64,000 nucleotides of DNA from an uncultured Methanomassiliicoccus sp. (GCA_905202485.1 CAJKRY010000003.1:65299-129298), one strand, 5' to 3'; positions 53,467-62,430 are shown, counted from the stretch's first letter. The notes: generated by a model not told the origin, from the letters alone. Numbers and translations: made by a program.

Positions 53467-54360
53467 ATGTCCGAAGTACCGATTCCTAAAGAAAAGTGGT
53501 CTGGAAAAATAACTGAAGTTCCCATGTCCTCCGACATTTCTGTCGGGGGAGAGCGTGGCATGCCCTTTCTTTCTTACGAGGGGCTGGGCAGACGCCAGCT
53601 GGTGGCAGGCGAAGTTATCGACGATCCGGAAGTAGTTGCTTTTTGCCAAGACGGTCCAGTTGATCAGGCAAAGGCCTGGATCGGCTGCGGCGTCGACCTG
53701 ATCTGCCTCAAGCTTCTGTCTACTGATCCAGAAAGCAAAAACATCTCTCCTGAAGATGCTGCTGAGATTGTCAGGGAAGTCATTGATGCCGTGGATGTGC
53801 CTGTAATCGTCTACGGTTGCGGTAACGAGGAGAAAGACCCTAAGGTTCTGGAAGCTGTGAGCAACGTGTGCTCTTCTGAGAGACTGATAATCGGCCAGGC
53901 CAATGAGAATACCTACAAGAGTATTTCTGCTGCCGCCATGGCAAACGGCCACGGCATCGTAGCCTTTTCTAATCTGGACATTAATCTGGCAAAGCAGATG
54001 AACATCCTGCTCAATGACTTCGGAGTAAAGCTTGACAATGTGATCATGGATCCTCTGATGGCTGGTTTGGGAATGGGTCTGGAATATTCGTATTCAGTCA
54101 ATGAAAGAATCCGTATTGCAGCTTTGATGAATGACCGCATGCTGCAGCCGCCGATGATCTGTGATTCCACCGGCGCCTGGGATGCCAGAGAATCTGTAGA
54201 TGACAACCCGCTCTGGGGGGATACAGAAGAGCGCGGAATGTGGTGGGAGGTAGCCACTGCATTGGCCGCTTTAATGTCTGGTGCAGATATTGTTGTGGTC
54301 AGGAACAAAAACTCTGCAAAAATTGTCTCTGATGCCATCCGTGATCTGAGAGGTGAATAA
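53467..54360 (+). CDS. acsD: Corrinoid iron-sulfur protein small subunit
   Basis: A 297-residue TIM-barrel subunit of the corrinoid iron-sulfur protein (CoFeSP), the methyl carrier for acetyl-CoA synthase. DDPEVVAFCQDGPVDQAKAWIGCGVDLICLKL, VPVIVYGCGNEEKD and the DPLMAGLGMGLEYSYSVNERIRIAAL segment are typical of AcsD/CdhD. Its length matches bacterial AcsD; archaeal CdhD is larger. The stop lies one base before the acsC start region. Confidence 0.94.
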   Translation: MSEVPIPKEKWSGKITEVPMSSDISVGGERGMPFLSYEGLGRRQLVAGEVIDDPEVVAFCQDGPVDQAKAWIGCGVDLICLKLLSTDPESKNISPEDAAEIVREVIDAVDVPVIVYGCGNEEKDPKVLEAVSNVCSSERLIIGQANENTYKSISAAAMANGHGIVAFSNLDINLAKQMNILLNDFGVKLDNVIMDPLMAGLGMGLEYSYSVNERIRIAALMNDRMLQPPMICDSTGAWDARESVDDNPLWGDTEERGMWWEVATALAALMSGADIVVVRNKNSAKIVSDAIRDLRGE

Positions 54361-54361
54361 G

Positions 54362-55684
54362 ATGCCTACTGCAATTGAAATTTTTAAGTTCCTTCCTAAA
54401 TCAAACTGCGGGAAATGCGGATTCCCGACCTGTCTGGCATTTGCCATGCAGCTCGCTAACCAGAAGGTAAAGCTTTCCGCCTGCCCTTTTGTATCTGATG
54501 AAGCTAAAGCCGCACTGGAATCCTCTTCTGCACCGCCGATCCGTCTTGTGTCTGTAGGCGCCGGAGACAAAAAGATTGAGCTGGGTGAGGAAACAGAGCT
54601 GTACCGCCATGAGAAGAAATTCTTTCATCCAATATGTTATGCAGTTGCGGTTCAGGACACTCTTTCCGAGGCTGAAATCGACAACAGGCTGAGCGATCTG
54701 TCTAAACTGGAGTTTGAGCGTGTCGGCCAGATTCTCCGTCTTGATATGATTGCAGTTGAGAATAAATCTGCAAGTGCAGAAACATTCTCCTCAGTATGCA
54801 ATTACATCAGTTCCAAAACAGACCTGCCTTTAATTCTCATCTCGTCTGACGATCAGTCGATGAAATCCGCCGCTGCTTCATTGTCTTCAAAAAAACCTCT
54901 GCTGTATGCTGCTGATAAAAGCAATCTTGACAAAATGATTAATGTTGCTAAAGAAACAAAATGTCCTTTAGTGCTTAAAGAACCTGAGCTGTCTGAACTT
55001 GCAGCAATGGCTGAAAAGGCTAAGGCTGCCGGTGTTGAAGATTTAATGCTCGATATGAAAACATCTTCACTCCAGCAGGTAGTGGAAAAGAATACAATTG
55101 TCAGAAAGAATGCAGTAAAGAAAACATTCCGAGGTCTGGGATATCCGATAGTTACCGACGCGCGCAGCGTGAAAGATCCCATTCAGACAGCTATGGTTTC
55201 TACAATGAAATACGGCGGAATTGTTCTTTTAGAGGATTTAAAACCGTCTCAGGCACTCCCGCTGTTTGTTCTGCGTCAGAACATATTCACCGATCCGCAG
55301 GTGCCGATACAGGTTAAGTCTGGCATATATCCAGTCAACAATCCTGCAGACGGATCTCCATTGCTGTTTACCACCAACTTTTCTTTAACATACTTCACAG
55401 TCCTGGGAGACATCGAGAAGTCAAAAATCCCAGCCTGGCTGTTGGTTGTAGATACTGAAGGACTGTCGGTCATGACGGCATTCTCCGCTGGAAAGCTCAC
55501 GCCTGAAAAGGTTGCCAAGTCCCTGGAGGATGTGGATGCCAAAACAAAATGCGGCGATAGCCCGGTAATCATGCCGGGAATGCTTTCAAGAATGTCCGGC
55601 AAACTTCAGGAATTGAGCGGGATGAAAGTCGTCGTAGGTCCGAGAGAATCTTCTGGAATCCCGAAGATTCTCAAAAATCTTTAA
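54362..55684 (+). CDS. acsC: Corrinoid iron-sulfur protein large subunit
   Basis: A 440-residue CoFeSP subunit with an N-terminal [4Fe-4S] domain (C16, C19, C24, C41) that reduces the corrinoid, a TIM barrel, and a C-terminal B12-binding domain (about 320-440). The ATG at 54362 fits GAGGTGA 5 bases upstream; a GTG three codons earlier overlaps acsD. It ends one base before the convergent DUF554 gene. Confidence 0.94.
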   Translation: MPTAIEIFKFLPKSNCGKCGFPTCLAFAMQLANQKVKLSACPFVSDEAKAALESSSAPPIRLVSVGAGDKKIELGEETELYRHEKKFFHPICYAVAVQDTLSEAEIDNRLSDLSKLEFERVGQILRLDMIAVENKSASAETFSSVCNYISSKTDLPLILISSDDQSMKSAAASLSSKKPLLYAADKSNLDKMINVAKETKCPLVLKEPELSELAAMAEKAKAAGVEDLMLDMKTSSLQQVVEKNTIVRKNAVKKTFRGLGYPIVTDARSVKDPIQTAMVSTMKYGGIVLLEDLKPSQALPLFVLRQNIFTDPQVPIQVKSGIYPVNNPADGSPLLFTTNFSLTYFTVLGDIEKSKIPAWLLVVDTEGLSVMTAFSAGKLTPEKVAKSLEDVDAKTKCGDSPVIMPGMLSRMSGKLQELSGMKVVVGPRESSGIPKILKNL

Positions 55685-55685
55685 T

Positions 55686-56390
55686 CTACATAAATAAACT
55701 AAACATCCATGAGCATGGCCAGATCAGTATCAGGCAGGGCAGTAGATTTACTGCATTGATCTGTTTGATCTGTGTAATGCTTATTCCCAAAACTAATGTC
55801 AGTAAACCGCCTACTGCTACAAAATCATTCAGCATATCTGTTGTTGTCAGCGGCATAATAAATTGTGCAGAGTAAAAGAATGCACATAATATCAAAAACT
55901 GCGGAATGACAATCAAATTCATTGCTCTGCCGAGAGTTGCAGCAAAGATCGTGGCGGCAAAAATGTCCATTACTGCTTTCGATAGGAGTATGGTATAATC
56001 ACCGGACATTCCTTCATATATCGCTCCGAAAATATTTGTTCCGCTGGCACAGAATGTTACTGCCACCAGCAGGTAAAAGCGCATATATGAATCCTGATTT
56101 CCCTGGATCTTGAAATTGAATTTTGCGAGTACTTTCTGAACAACAGTCTTTACTTTACCATCCAGATCGATCAGTTCCCCGATCAAAGCGCCTAAAATCA
56201 ATGCAAGAATAACAGCCGGCAGAGAATGCAGTTTTATCATTGAAACAATGCCGATTGCAATTGCCGCGATGCCGAAAATGACATTCATAGGCTGTTTTAT
56301 TCTCTCAGGCACGTGAGTGCCGATTGCACTGCCTAAGTTTGTTCCAAACAGGACGCTGCAGCAATCAATTATAACTCCTATTGGAAACAT
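55686..56390 (-). CDS. DUF554 membrane protein
   Basis: A 234-residue polytopic membrane protein with about seven segments. GVIIDCCSVLFGTNLGSAIG, VILALILGALIGELIDLD and FCASGTNIFGAIYEGMSGD match the DUF554 family, putative transporters of unknown substrate. It sits between the two halves of the acs locus. It ends in TAG, with a second stop five codons later. It is separated from cooC by about 130 bases with no gene. Confidence 0.8.
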   Translation of the reverse strand: MFPIGVIIDCCSVLFGTNLGSAIGTHVPERIKQPMNVIFGIAAIAIGIVSMIKLHSLPAVILALILGALIGELIDLDGKVKTVVQKVLAKFNFKIQGNQDSYMRFYLLVAVTFCASGTNIFGAIYEGMSGDYTILLSKAVMDIFAATIFAATLGRAMNLIVIPQFLILCAFFYSAQFIMPLTTTDMLNDFVAVGGLLTLVLGISITQIKQINAVNLLPCLILIWPCSWMFSLFM

Positions 56391-56522
56391 GCATCTTCAC
56401 CCATGTATTTTATAGATTAGCGGCTTAACAGGAGAAGATCTCTTCTATCCAGACTGTTAATCTAAATGATGGATGACCCATGCTGAGTTTTTATTAATAT
56501 CTTTGCTATTTCTCAGAAAATT

Positions 56523-57275
56523 TCATCTTTCTTTGCAGCGCATCAGAAGGTCGCCTGTCATTTCTTTTACTGCTTTGTATGCCGGATTGTCATTTTCCAG
56601 CTCTAATGTTTTTCCTTCTGTTGTTAATTTATTAATTGTTTCATCAAATGGAATATAATATACTGCAGAGAAGCCTTCCGGAATATTCTCTATTCTCATT
56701 CCTTCAGGGATTCTGTTGATAACCAATGCAGTTATCTTGATCTCTATATCCAAGCTTAAGGCGAGATCCAGTATCCTCTTTGCTGTTTTCAGTCCCACAG
56801 CGGTAGCATCTGTAACAATCATCAGTGCATCCATGTTTTTGCATGTCAGTCTTGACAAATGTTCCATTCCCGCTTCGTTGTCTATCACAACGTTGGAATA
56901 CTTTCCTATCGCTTCATCTAAATAATCTCTCAATATTGAATTAATGTAGCAGTAACAGCCTTTGCCTTCAGGCCTGCCCATGGTAATCAAATCAAAATTA
57001 GGACCTTCATCAGTAGATGTCTGCAGATAGTAGGCTACCTTTGCCTGCTTGCTTACTTCTGATGCCTCATCCGCTGATTTCTGAAATTCTTCTCTGACAT
57101 CGCCTATCGTTTTCTGTACTTCTATGCCCAGCCTGTCTCCTAAATTATAGTTGGGATCTGCATCAACCCCGAGAACGATATTCCCACTTCTTTTTGCTAA
57201 GTATGACAGGAATAAGGCAGAGATTGTTGTTTTTCCCACTCCGCCCTTGCCGGCTACTGCAAACACGCGACCCAT
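56523..57275 (-). CDS. cooC: Nickel-inserting ATPase CooC/AcsF
   Basis: A 250-residue MinD/ParA-type ATPase. The deviant Walker A GKGGVGKTT (9-17), the DADPNYNLG switch and the paired-cysteine motif C107-x-C109 that binds metal across the dimer identify the CooC/AcsF/CooC-like maturases for nickel sites of CODH and acetyl-CoA synthase. Here the only visible client is AcsB. It starts two bases after the methionine synthase-like gene, at the end of an operon. Confidence 0.92.
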   Translation of the reverse strand: MGRVFAVAGKGGVGKTTISALFLSYLAKRSGNIVLGVDADPNYNLGDRLGIEVQKTIGDVREEFQKSADEASEVSKQAKVAYYLQTSTDEGPNFDLITMGRPEGKGCYCYINSILRDYLDEAIGKYSNVVIDNEAGMEHLSRLTCKNMDALMIVTDATAVGLKTAKRILDLALSLDIEIKITALVINRIPEGMRIENIPEGFSAVYYIPFDETINKLTTEGKTLELENDNPAYKAVKEMTGDLLMRCKER

Positions 57276-57277
57276 GC

Positions 57278-58375
57278 TTATCCCAGAGAATACTTTTCCT
57301 GTATGACTTTAGACACGTTTACCAGAAGGTCCATTGCTCCTTCGCTGGCCTCTTCGCTTAATCCGCCCAGACCGCACTGAGGCGTGAGAATTGAATTTTT
57401 AAGAAGAAGCTCTTTGTCAACTCCCTTTGATTCCAGATCAGAAACAATCTTTTCAAAGTTAGATGTGATCGAAGCGCAGTTTGTATCTTTCAGAGTTTCT
57501 TCATAGTTGGGAATTATTCCCCAGGACAGACAACCTCCTCTCTCAAGGAACGCAGACAGCTCTTCCGGGTACAATGCTATCGTGTATCCATAATCATAGG
57601 CGTCAAACGATAATACGTCAATGTTCATGCTCATTACCAGCGGCCAATCTGTGTTGGCACAGCAGTGTATGCCTTTCATATCTTCCAATCCTGAAACAAC
57701 TTCGTTGATCCAGGAAACTGCGTCGGAGGGAGATATGCTTGCAAAAGGTGTTCCGATGATGCTCAGATAAGGCTCGTCAATGAAAATAATCGTCCTTCCG
57801 CATTTCTTTTTTAGTTCTCTCTCCTGCCACATGGCTGTGAACTGCAGATTTTTCCTCAAGATCTCTGCATATGTAGGGTCATATATTGCAGGTTTATCAT
57901 CCTGGTCTGTCACCTGCAGCCCTAGAGATATCGGGCCGGTAACCTGCCCTTTTATTGCTTTGTAGCCGGAGAGATCTCTCGAAATGAACTCATAAAAGCC
58001 TGAGAAGTTTTCCTGAGGCAGCGGAAACATATCCGGGTCTTCAGAAATAATCTTCATGTAAATTTCTTCAGGATCATAGTCGAGAAGGTTCACGCTGACG
58101 CGCTTGTTTTCCTCATCAATTTTGATCCCTGGTAAATTCTGTGAAAACTGAATGTACATATTTTCTTTGAATCCAGTCATCGGCAGCTGCGGCCAGGACG
58201 GGATTTCATTTAGATGCTTGAGTATGAAGTCTACTGCTTTGACCGGGTCCGAATGCGGCAGAGACCCTATGCAACTGGGCGAGCAATTCCATTCCACAAT
58301 TATTGAGATAACAGCATCCAATATATAGTTCCCGATCGGGAGTTCATTTTCCTGCCTTGGAAAATCTTTCTTCAT
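57278..58375 (-). CDS. Core-MetE methionine synthase (MesB-like)
   Basis: A 365-residue TIM-barrel protein corresponding to the catalytic C-terminal half of cobalamin-independent methionine synthase. Zinc-ligand equivalents are H237 and C239 (HCC), C334 (PQCGLGG) and, where MetE has Glu, apparently D258 (LSFDAYD). CIGSLPHSDP, WPQLPM and KGQVTGPISLG resemble the family. Core-MetE enzymes lack the folate domain and take methyl groups from corrinoid proteins; the MesB type is linked to CoFeSP. Its placement between acsV and cooC supports that. The ATG at 58375 overlaps acsV by 32 bases; an ATG 13 codons earlier is possible. Confidence 0.8.
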   Translation of the reverse strand: MKKDFPRQENELPIGNYILDAVISIIVEWNCSPSCIGSLPHSDPVKAVDFILKHLNEIPSWPQLPMTGFKENMYIQFSQNLPGIKIDEENKRVSVNLLDYDPEEIYMKIISEDPDMFPLPQENFSGFYEFISRDLSGYKAIKGQVTGPISLGLQVTDQDDKPAIYDPTYAEILRKNLQFTAMWQERELKKKCGRTIIFIDEPYLSIIGTPFASISPSDAVSWINEVVSGLEDMKGIHCCANTDWPLVMSMNIDVLSFDAYDYGYTIALYPEELSAFLERGGCLSWGIIPNYEETLKDTNCASITSNFEKIVSDLESKGVDKELLLKNSILTPQCGLGGLSEEASEGAMDLLVNVSKVIQEKYSLG

Positions 58376-60077
58376 TGGTGTGCGGAAGGAATAATGCCGA
58401 AGAATACTGTTCAAAAAACGAGTTTGATGATGACAAATCTACGTACGTCATGGAACGTGCAATGTCCTCTGCTTTCTGCCTTTCATCTTTGGAAAGCAAA
58501 CATGACTTTGCCCCGCTGAGAGAGGCATTTCCCAGCAGCTTAAATTTTTCATAAGCTATCGGAGGCAGCAGCCCGATTATTTGTGCATTGCGTATGTCTA
58601 GATAATTGCCGAATCCCCCTGCGATGTATACTTTTTCAAGATCTTCAAACTGCAAGTTGACAGCGTCAAGCAGAACACAGCAGCCGGCAAAGATCGCTGC
58701 TTTGGTTCTGATTATATTCTCAATGTCGCTCTCATTTATCGAGATTTTTTCGTTAATGTGGAATATTCTGTCTTTTATCCTGCCCTTCTTGTCTACTTTC
58801 TGATTAACAAACAGCTGTGCTACAGTATCAATTATGCCGGAACCGCAGATGCCTTTTGCTTCAGTATCTCCGATCACGCTGTATTCTACCGCGTCGTCTT
58901 TAATCTTCACACAGTCTATTGCTCCTTCAATGCCCCTCATGCCGCATGAGACATCTCCGCCTTCGAATGACGGTCCGGCAGAGGTTGAACAGGTCAGCAG
59001 CCAGTCTCCGCAGCCTAACGCTATTTCTCCGTTTGTTCCTACATCTATGAGAAGCGATGGATATTCCGACTGCTGCATCTTAGATGCCAGAACTCCTGCT
59101 GTGATATCTCCTCCAACATATCCCGCGCAGCCTGGAATTATGTACACAGGCGCATCACGGAAAACGTTAACTCCGATATCCGATGCTCTCCAAACCGGCG
59201 GGAAATTGGTCACCGGAACATACGGTTCGAATCTGATGTTTTTAGTATCCAGGCCTAACAGCATATGAATCATCGTTGTATTGCCGCCGATGCAGACTGC
59301 ATGAATATCTTTTTCAAACGGTTTGATGAGGCTGTTGATAGTATCAAGGATGAGTTCAGTTAGTCTTTTTTGTCCGTTTTCTTCTTCGTAAATCATCCTC
59401 GAGACTACATCTTCTCCGCAGACTATCTGGTGATTGTAATCTGATGCTGCTTCAACAGCCTCTCCAGTCTGCAGATCTACTAGCTCTAATGCAACAGTGG
59501 TGGTTCCGATATCAACGGCAAGACCGTAAATTGATTTATTTTTAGGAATAATATCAATAAGCGAGCTGCCGCTGACTGCCGCTTTAACTTTCCACTCTTC
59601 AGATCTGAGCATTTCAGGAAGTTTTTTAAGTGCTGCCGGCAGACTCTGCAGGTCATTCATTCCCAGAGCTCTTCTTAATCTCTCAAAATCTGCTTCTGAA
59701 TTTTCCAGGCTTGGCTTCTGCACATCTGCTTCTTTTAATGATACAAGAGGTGAAAAGTCAGAGATATCTATCTTATCATAGGATGAAGCAATTTTTTTGC
59801 TTCCTCCGCTTACCGATGTAAGAACCGTCAGATCTCCATATATTTCAGTTGTGCAGCTCAATCTGTATCCTTCTGCATATTCCCCGTCAGATATGTGCGG
59901 ATTTTTTCTTCCGCTGCACTTTCCTTCTACGATGACCTTACATTTTCCGCAGGATCCAGTTCCGCCGCAGCTGCCTCCAGTTTCTACACCTGCATCTACA
60001 GCAGCTTTGAAGACCGTGGTCCCGTCTTCCACCTCAACTGTTTTGTTTCCCGGGAAAAATGTAATTGTATGTTTCAC
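58344..60077 (-). CDS. acsV: Reductive activator of corrinoid protein (AcsV/RACo)
   Basis: A 577-residue activator. A plant-type [2Fe-2S] domain has C37-x5-C43-x2-C46 and C75. A linker and middle domain lead to an ASKHA-fold ATPase (about 185-540) with GLAVDIGTTTVALELVDL, GGNTTMIHMLLG, IDVGTNGEIALG and VYIAGGFGNYLDI. Such proteins re-reduce inactive Co(II) corrinoid to Co(I) with ATP. Close to acsC/acsD its client is most likely CoFeSP, although RamA-like proteins act on methylamine corrinoid proteins. RamA has C-terminal ferredoxin clusters rather than this N-terminal one. Translation begins at GTG. Confidence 0.88.
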   Translation of the reverse strand: MKHTITFFPGNKTVEVEDGTTVFKAAVDAGVETGGSCGGTGSCGKCKVIVEGKCSGRKNPHISDGEYAEGYRLSCTTEIYGDLTVLTSVSGGSKKIASSYDKIDISDFSPLVSLKEADVQKPSLENSEADFERLRRALGMNDLQSLPAALKKLPEMLRSEEWKVKAAVSGSSLIDIIPKNKSIYGLAVDIGTTTVALELVDLQTGEAVEAASDYNHQIVCGEDVVSRMIYEEENGQKRLTELILDTINSLIKPFEKDIHAVCIGGNTTMIHMLLGLDTKNIRFEPYVPVTNFPPVWRASDIGVNVFRDAPVYIIPGCAGYVGGDITAGVLASKMQQSEYPSLLIDVGTNGEIALGCGDWLLTCSTSAGPSFEGGDVSCGMRGIEGAIDCVKIKDDAVEYSVIGDTEAKGICGSGIIDTVAQLFVNQKVDKKGRIKDRIFHINEKISINESDIENIIRTKAAIFAGCCVLLDAVNLQFEDLEKVYIAGGFGNYLDIRNAQIIGLLPPIAYEKFKLLGNASLSGAKSCLLSKDERQKAEDIARSMTYVDLSSSNSFFEQYSSALFLPHTNEERFSKAGK

Positions 60078-60159
60078 GCTATAGAAATCTGGGCTATGAT
60101 ATTAATCAGCTTCTCTTCATATGTATATCAACCCAAGTCTGAATTGACGGAGGTATTGT

Positions 60160-60666
60160 ATGATAGTTACAAGCAGCGGCATTGTTGACGGAGTAATTGA
60201 AGACAAATACGGATGCAAGGGCAAACAGTTAAACAAGAATGGTATGCCGACATATTCTCTGCCTTTCAAAATTGAGGGCAAGCCGGAGGGAACAAAGTCA
60301 TTTGCAATAATTCTCGAAGACAAAGATGCGTTTCCAGTTACCAATGGTTTTTCATGGATCCACTGGACGGCTGCAAATATCCTGAAAGATGAAGTAAAAG
60401 AAAATGAAAGTCTGACGGCCAAAGATTTCATTCAGGGAGTAAACAGCTGGATGAGCATTCAGGGCGGAAGCCAGAGCGCTGAGGAATCAAGCTTCTATGG
60501 AGGAATGTCTCCGCCAAACGGGATGCATACCTACGAGCTGCATGTATTTGCTTTAGACGCGATTCTGGACATCAAGCCTGGTTTCATGCTCAATGAGCTG
60601 TGGTGGAAAATGGAAGGCCACATACTCGCAACATATACTCTCAAAGGGAAATACTCAAACAAGTGA
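60160..60666 (+). CDS. PEBP/YbhB-YbcL family protein
   Basis: A 168-residue phosphatidylethanolamine-binding-protein fold. FAIILEDKDAFPVTNGFSWIHWTAANI and YGGMSPPNGMHTYELHVFALD carry the conserved ligand-site residues (Asp, His, Pro-Pro). The archaeal function is unknown. CGGAGG precedes the ATG. It is divergent from acsV. Confidence 0.9.
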   Translation: MIVTSSGIVDGVIEDKYGCKGKQLNKNGMPTYSLPFKIEGKPEGTKSFAIILEDKDAFPVTNGFSWIHWTAANILKDEVKENESLTAKDFIQGVNSWMSIQGGSQSAEESSFYGGMSPPNGMHTYELHVFALDAILDIKPGFMLNELWWKMEGHILATYTLKGKYSNK

Positions 60667-60720
60667 GAAATCGTTTCTGATTCTTAAGCCACATTCTCTC
60701 TTGTTAGATGGCCAAAAGTT

Positions 60721-60731
60721 CCTTTAAATAT
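60721..60731 (+). promoter_or_regulatory. TATA box of the 60777 surface-protein gene
   Basis: CCTTTAAATAT lies 56 bases before the ATG at 60777. It makes the upstream in-frame ATG at 60708 an unlikely start. Confidence 0.5.
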
Positions 60732-60776
60732 CTAGGTGGGATATACCCTCCATTCAAATTATTTAGAGGTATAACG

Positions 60777-61310
60777 ATGGAGAAAAAATGCATAGCTGGT
60801 ATCATCGTTGTTTTGGTCGTAGTTATTGCAGCATTCGGCGCATACTTATTGCTGACTGACGATTCCAAAGCTGACAATGATACCTATTACTTCTTCATTC
60901 AAACAGAAGAAGGATATGATTCTGAAGGATTGCCTTATGATTCTGCCACAATGCAGAAAGGATTTTGGGTAAAGGCTCATGGCGACAATGCCAGTGACGC
61001 TCTTCAAAATGTCTGCAAGGATAAGAAGTGGAGCATTGTTATTGGTGAAATGCCGGGGGAGGCCGGTGGAGACTCTATGGACTCTCTATTTGGATTAGCG
61101 ATGACTGACGTTGAAGGAATCTATCATTATTGGGCAATGTATGTTTGGGATAATGATCTGGATGCTTTTGGATTTTCTAAACTTACTCTGGAAAAAGTAA
61201 TCGCGTCAGATGGGCCACAGTACATTTCCTTAATTTACAAGGAATATATTACCGGAACAGACGTCCCACCAACCGTCACCCCAGATGACATTCCAGAAGA
61301 TGTCCTTTGA
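60777..61310 (+). CDS. Membrane-anchored extracellular protein, function unknown
   Basis: A 177-residue protein with an uncleaved-type N-terminal membrane anchor (KCIAGIIVVLVVVIAAFGAYLLL) and an extracellular domain containing Tyr/Trp-rich strands (YHYWAMYVWDNDLDAFGFS). It ends in a proline/threonine-rich tail (DVPPTVTPDDIPEDVL). AGAGGT lies 7 bases before the ATG. No family was recognised. It has its own promoter and terminator. Confidence 0.6.
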   Translation: MEKKCIAGIIVVLVVVIAAFGAYLLLTDDSKADNDTYYFFIQTEEGYDSEGLPYDSATMQKGFWVKAHGDNASDALQNVCKDKKWSIVIGEMPGEAGGDSMDSLFGLAMTDVEGIYHYWAMYVWDNDLDAFGFSKLTLEKVIASDGPQYISLIYKEYITGTDVPPTVTPDDIPEDVL

Positions 61311-61316
61311 ACAATA

Positions 61317-61347
61317 TGCGGCAACAGCCGCATCACTACTTTTTTTA
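61317..61347 (+). terminator. Intrinsic terminator after the 60777 gene
   Basis: TGCGGC-AACA-GCCGCA forms a 6-bp stem (61317-61332), followed eight bases later by a run of eight T. Confidence 0.8.
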
Positions 61348-61371
61348 ATCCAGACGTACTGTAGATGACCA

Positions 61372-62430
61372 ATGGAAGTTTTACACTTCGCCAAATATCC
61401 GTTTATAAAAGACGCTGTTGAATACATAGAAGAGCGCGAAGTATCGTTAGATGACGTTTTAACTCATGAATTATACATTCCAGCAAGAGCTCGGGCCAAA
61501 AGCCGTGTTATTGACGCTCTGGAGTATGGAGAAATATCCTTCCGTTCAATGAGTAACGATGAAGAATGCCTTGAAGAAATCTTATCTTATGCTGTTGCGA
61601 GGATCTTAGTTTCCTGCGTCGGAGATAAATTTCTCATCAAGAGATATGCCCTTGCTGAAGGCGTTACTCTTGCTGAAAGACTTGAACATGAAGAGATCGA
61701 AGTCGTAGAGGATGTAGCATATCAGCTGGGAATATCTACCCATATGCCTGAAGAAGACATGCTTTCTCTTCATTTTTCAGACTATCTGCGTTTGGCATCT
61801 AGAATGAGAAGTAAAGAGTGGAAGCTGATCAACATTGAAATTGAAAATGGAGAAGTTTCTCTGAATCAGATCAAATTTGCCAGACTGATGCAGCAGGCGC
61901 TTCAGGATAAAATAGAACAGGAGCTTCCAATGAATGTACCTGATTCGGTCAGAAAAGCCCTGTCTTCGGACATTTCAGATCTAAAAGGCCGTACAGACAT
62001 TAGGAGAAGTCAGATGACCGCTCAGGACTTTGGAAAAGTGACGGTAGAGAATTTCCCTCCCTGCATGAAGCACTTGATTGCTATGGCGCAGGCAGGTGAG
62101 AATCTGCCGCACTCAGGAAGATTCGCATTAACAACGTTCCTGCATCATATCGGACTGTCGGTTGATGAGATTCTGGCGCTGTTCGGCTCCTCTCCTGACT
62201 TTGATATTTCTAAATCAAAGTATCAGATAGAGCACATTACAGGAGAGATCTCCGGTACTGAGTACATTCCTCCCGAGTGCTCTACAATGAAAAGCTACGG
62301 CGTGTGTTTTGAACCTGACAAGCTTTGCAATAATCCCAAGGCTAAGGTTGTCCATCCTTTGATTTACTACAGGATCAAGAACAACCCCAGACCTCAGAAG
62401 CCGGTTACTCCAGCATCTTCCAAATCTTAA
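61372..62430 (+). CDS. priL: DNA primase large subunit
   Basis: A 352-residue iron-sulfur subunit of archaeal primase. The C-terminal [4Fe-4S] domain is shown by NFPPCMKHLIAMAQAGENLPHSGRFALTTFLHHIG, then YIPPECSTMKSYGVCFEPDKLCNN, giving four cysteines in the expected order. The partner priS is at 31291. The 3' end overlaps the convergent phosphatidyltransferase gene by 26 bases, the longest overlap in the window. Confidence 0.94.
   Translation: MEVLHFAKYPFIKDAVEYIEEREVSLDDVLTHELYIPARARAKSRVIDALEYGEISFRSMSNDEECLEEILSYAVARILVSCVGDKFLIKRYALAEGVTLAERLEHEEIEVVEDVAYQLGISTHMPEEDMLSLHFSDYLRLASRMRSKEWKLINIEIENGEVSLNQIKFARLMQQALQDKIEQELPMNVPDSVRKALSSDISDLKGRTDIRRSQMTAQDFGKVTVENFPPCMKHLIAMAQAGENLPHSGRFALTTFLHHIGLSVDEILALFGSSPDFDISKSKYQIEHITGEISGTEYIPPECSTMKSYGVCFEPDKLCNNPKAKVVHPLIYYRIKNNPRPQKPVTPASSKS

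Noticed and set aside
58344..60077. RamA-type methylamine corrinoid activator
   Set aside because: The iron-sulfur domain is N-terminal [2Fe-2S] as in AcsV/RACo, not C-terminal [4Fe-4S] clusters, and no methylamine methyltransferase is nearby.
10869..61310. In-frame amber codons read as pyrrolysine
   Set aside because: I saw no pair of frames joined across a TAG and no methylamine methyltransferase gene in the window.
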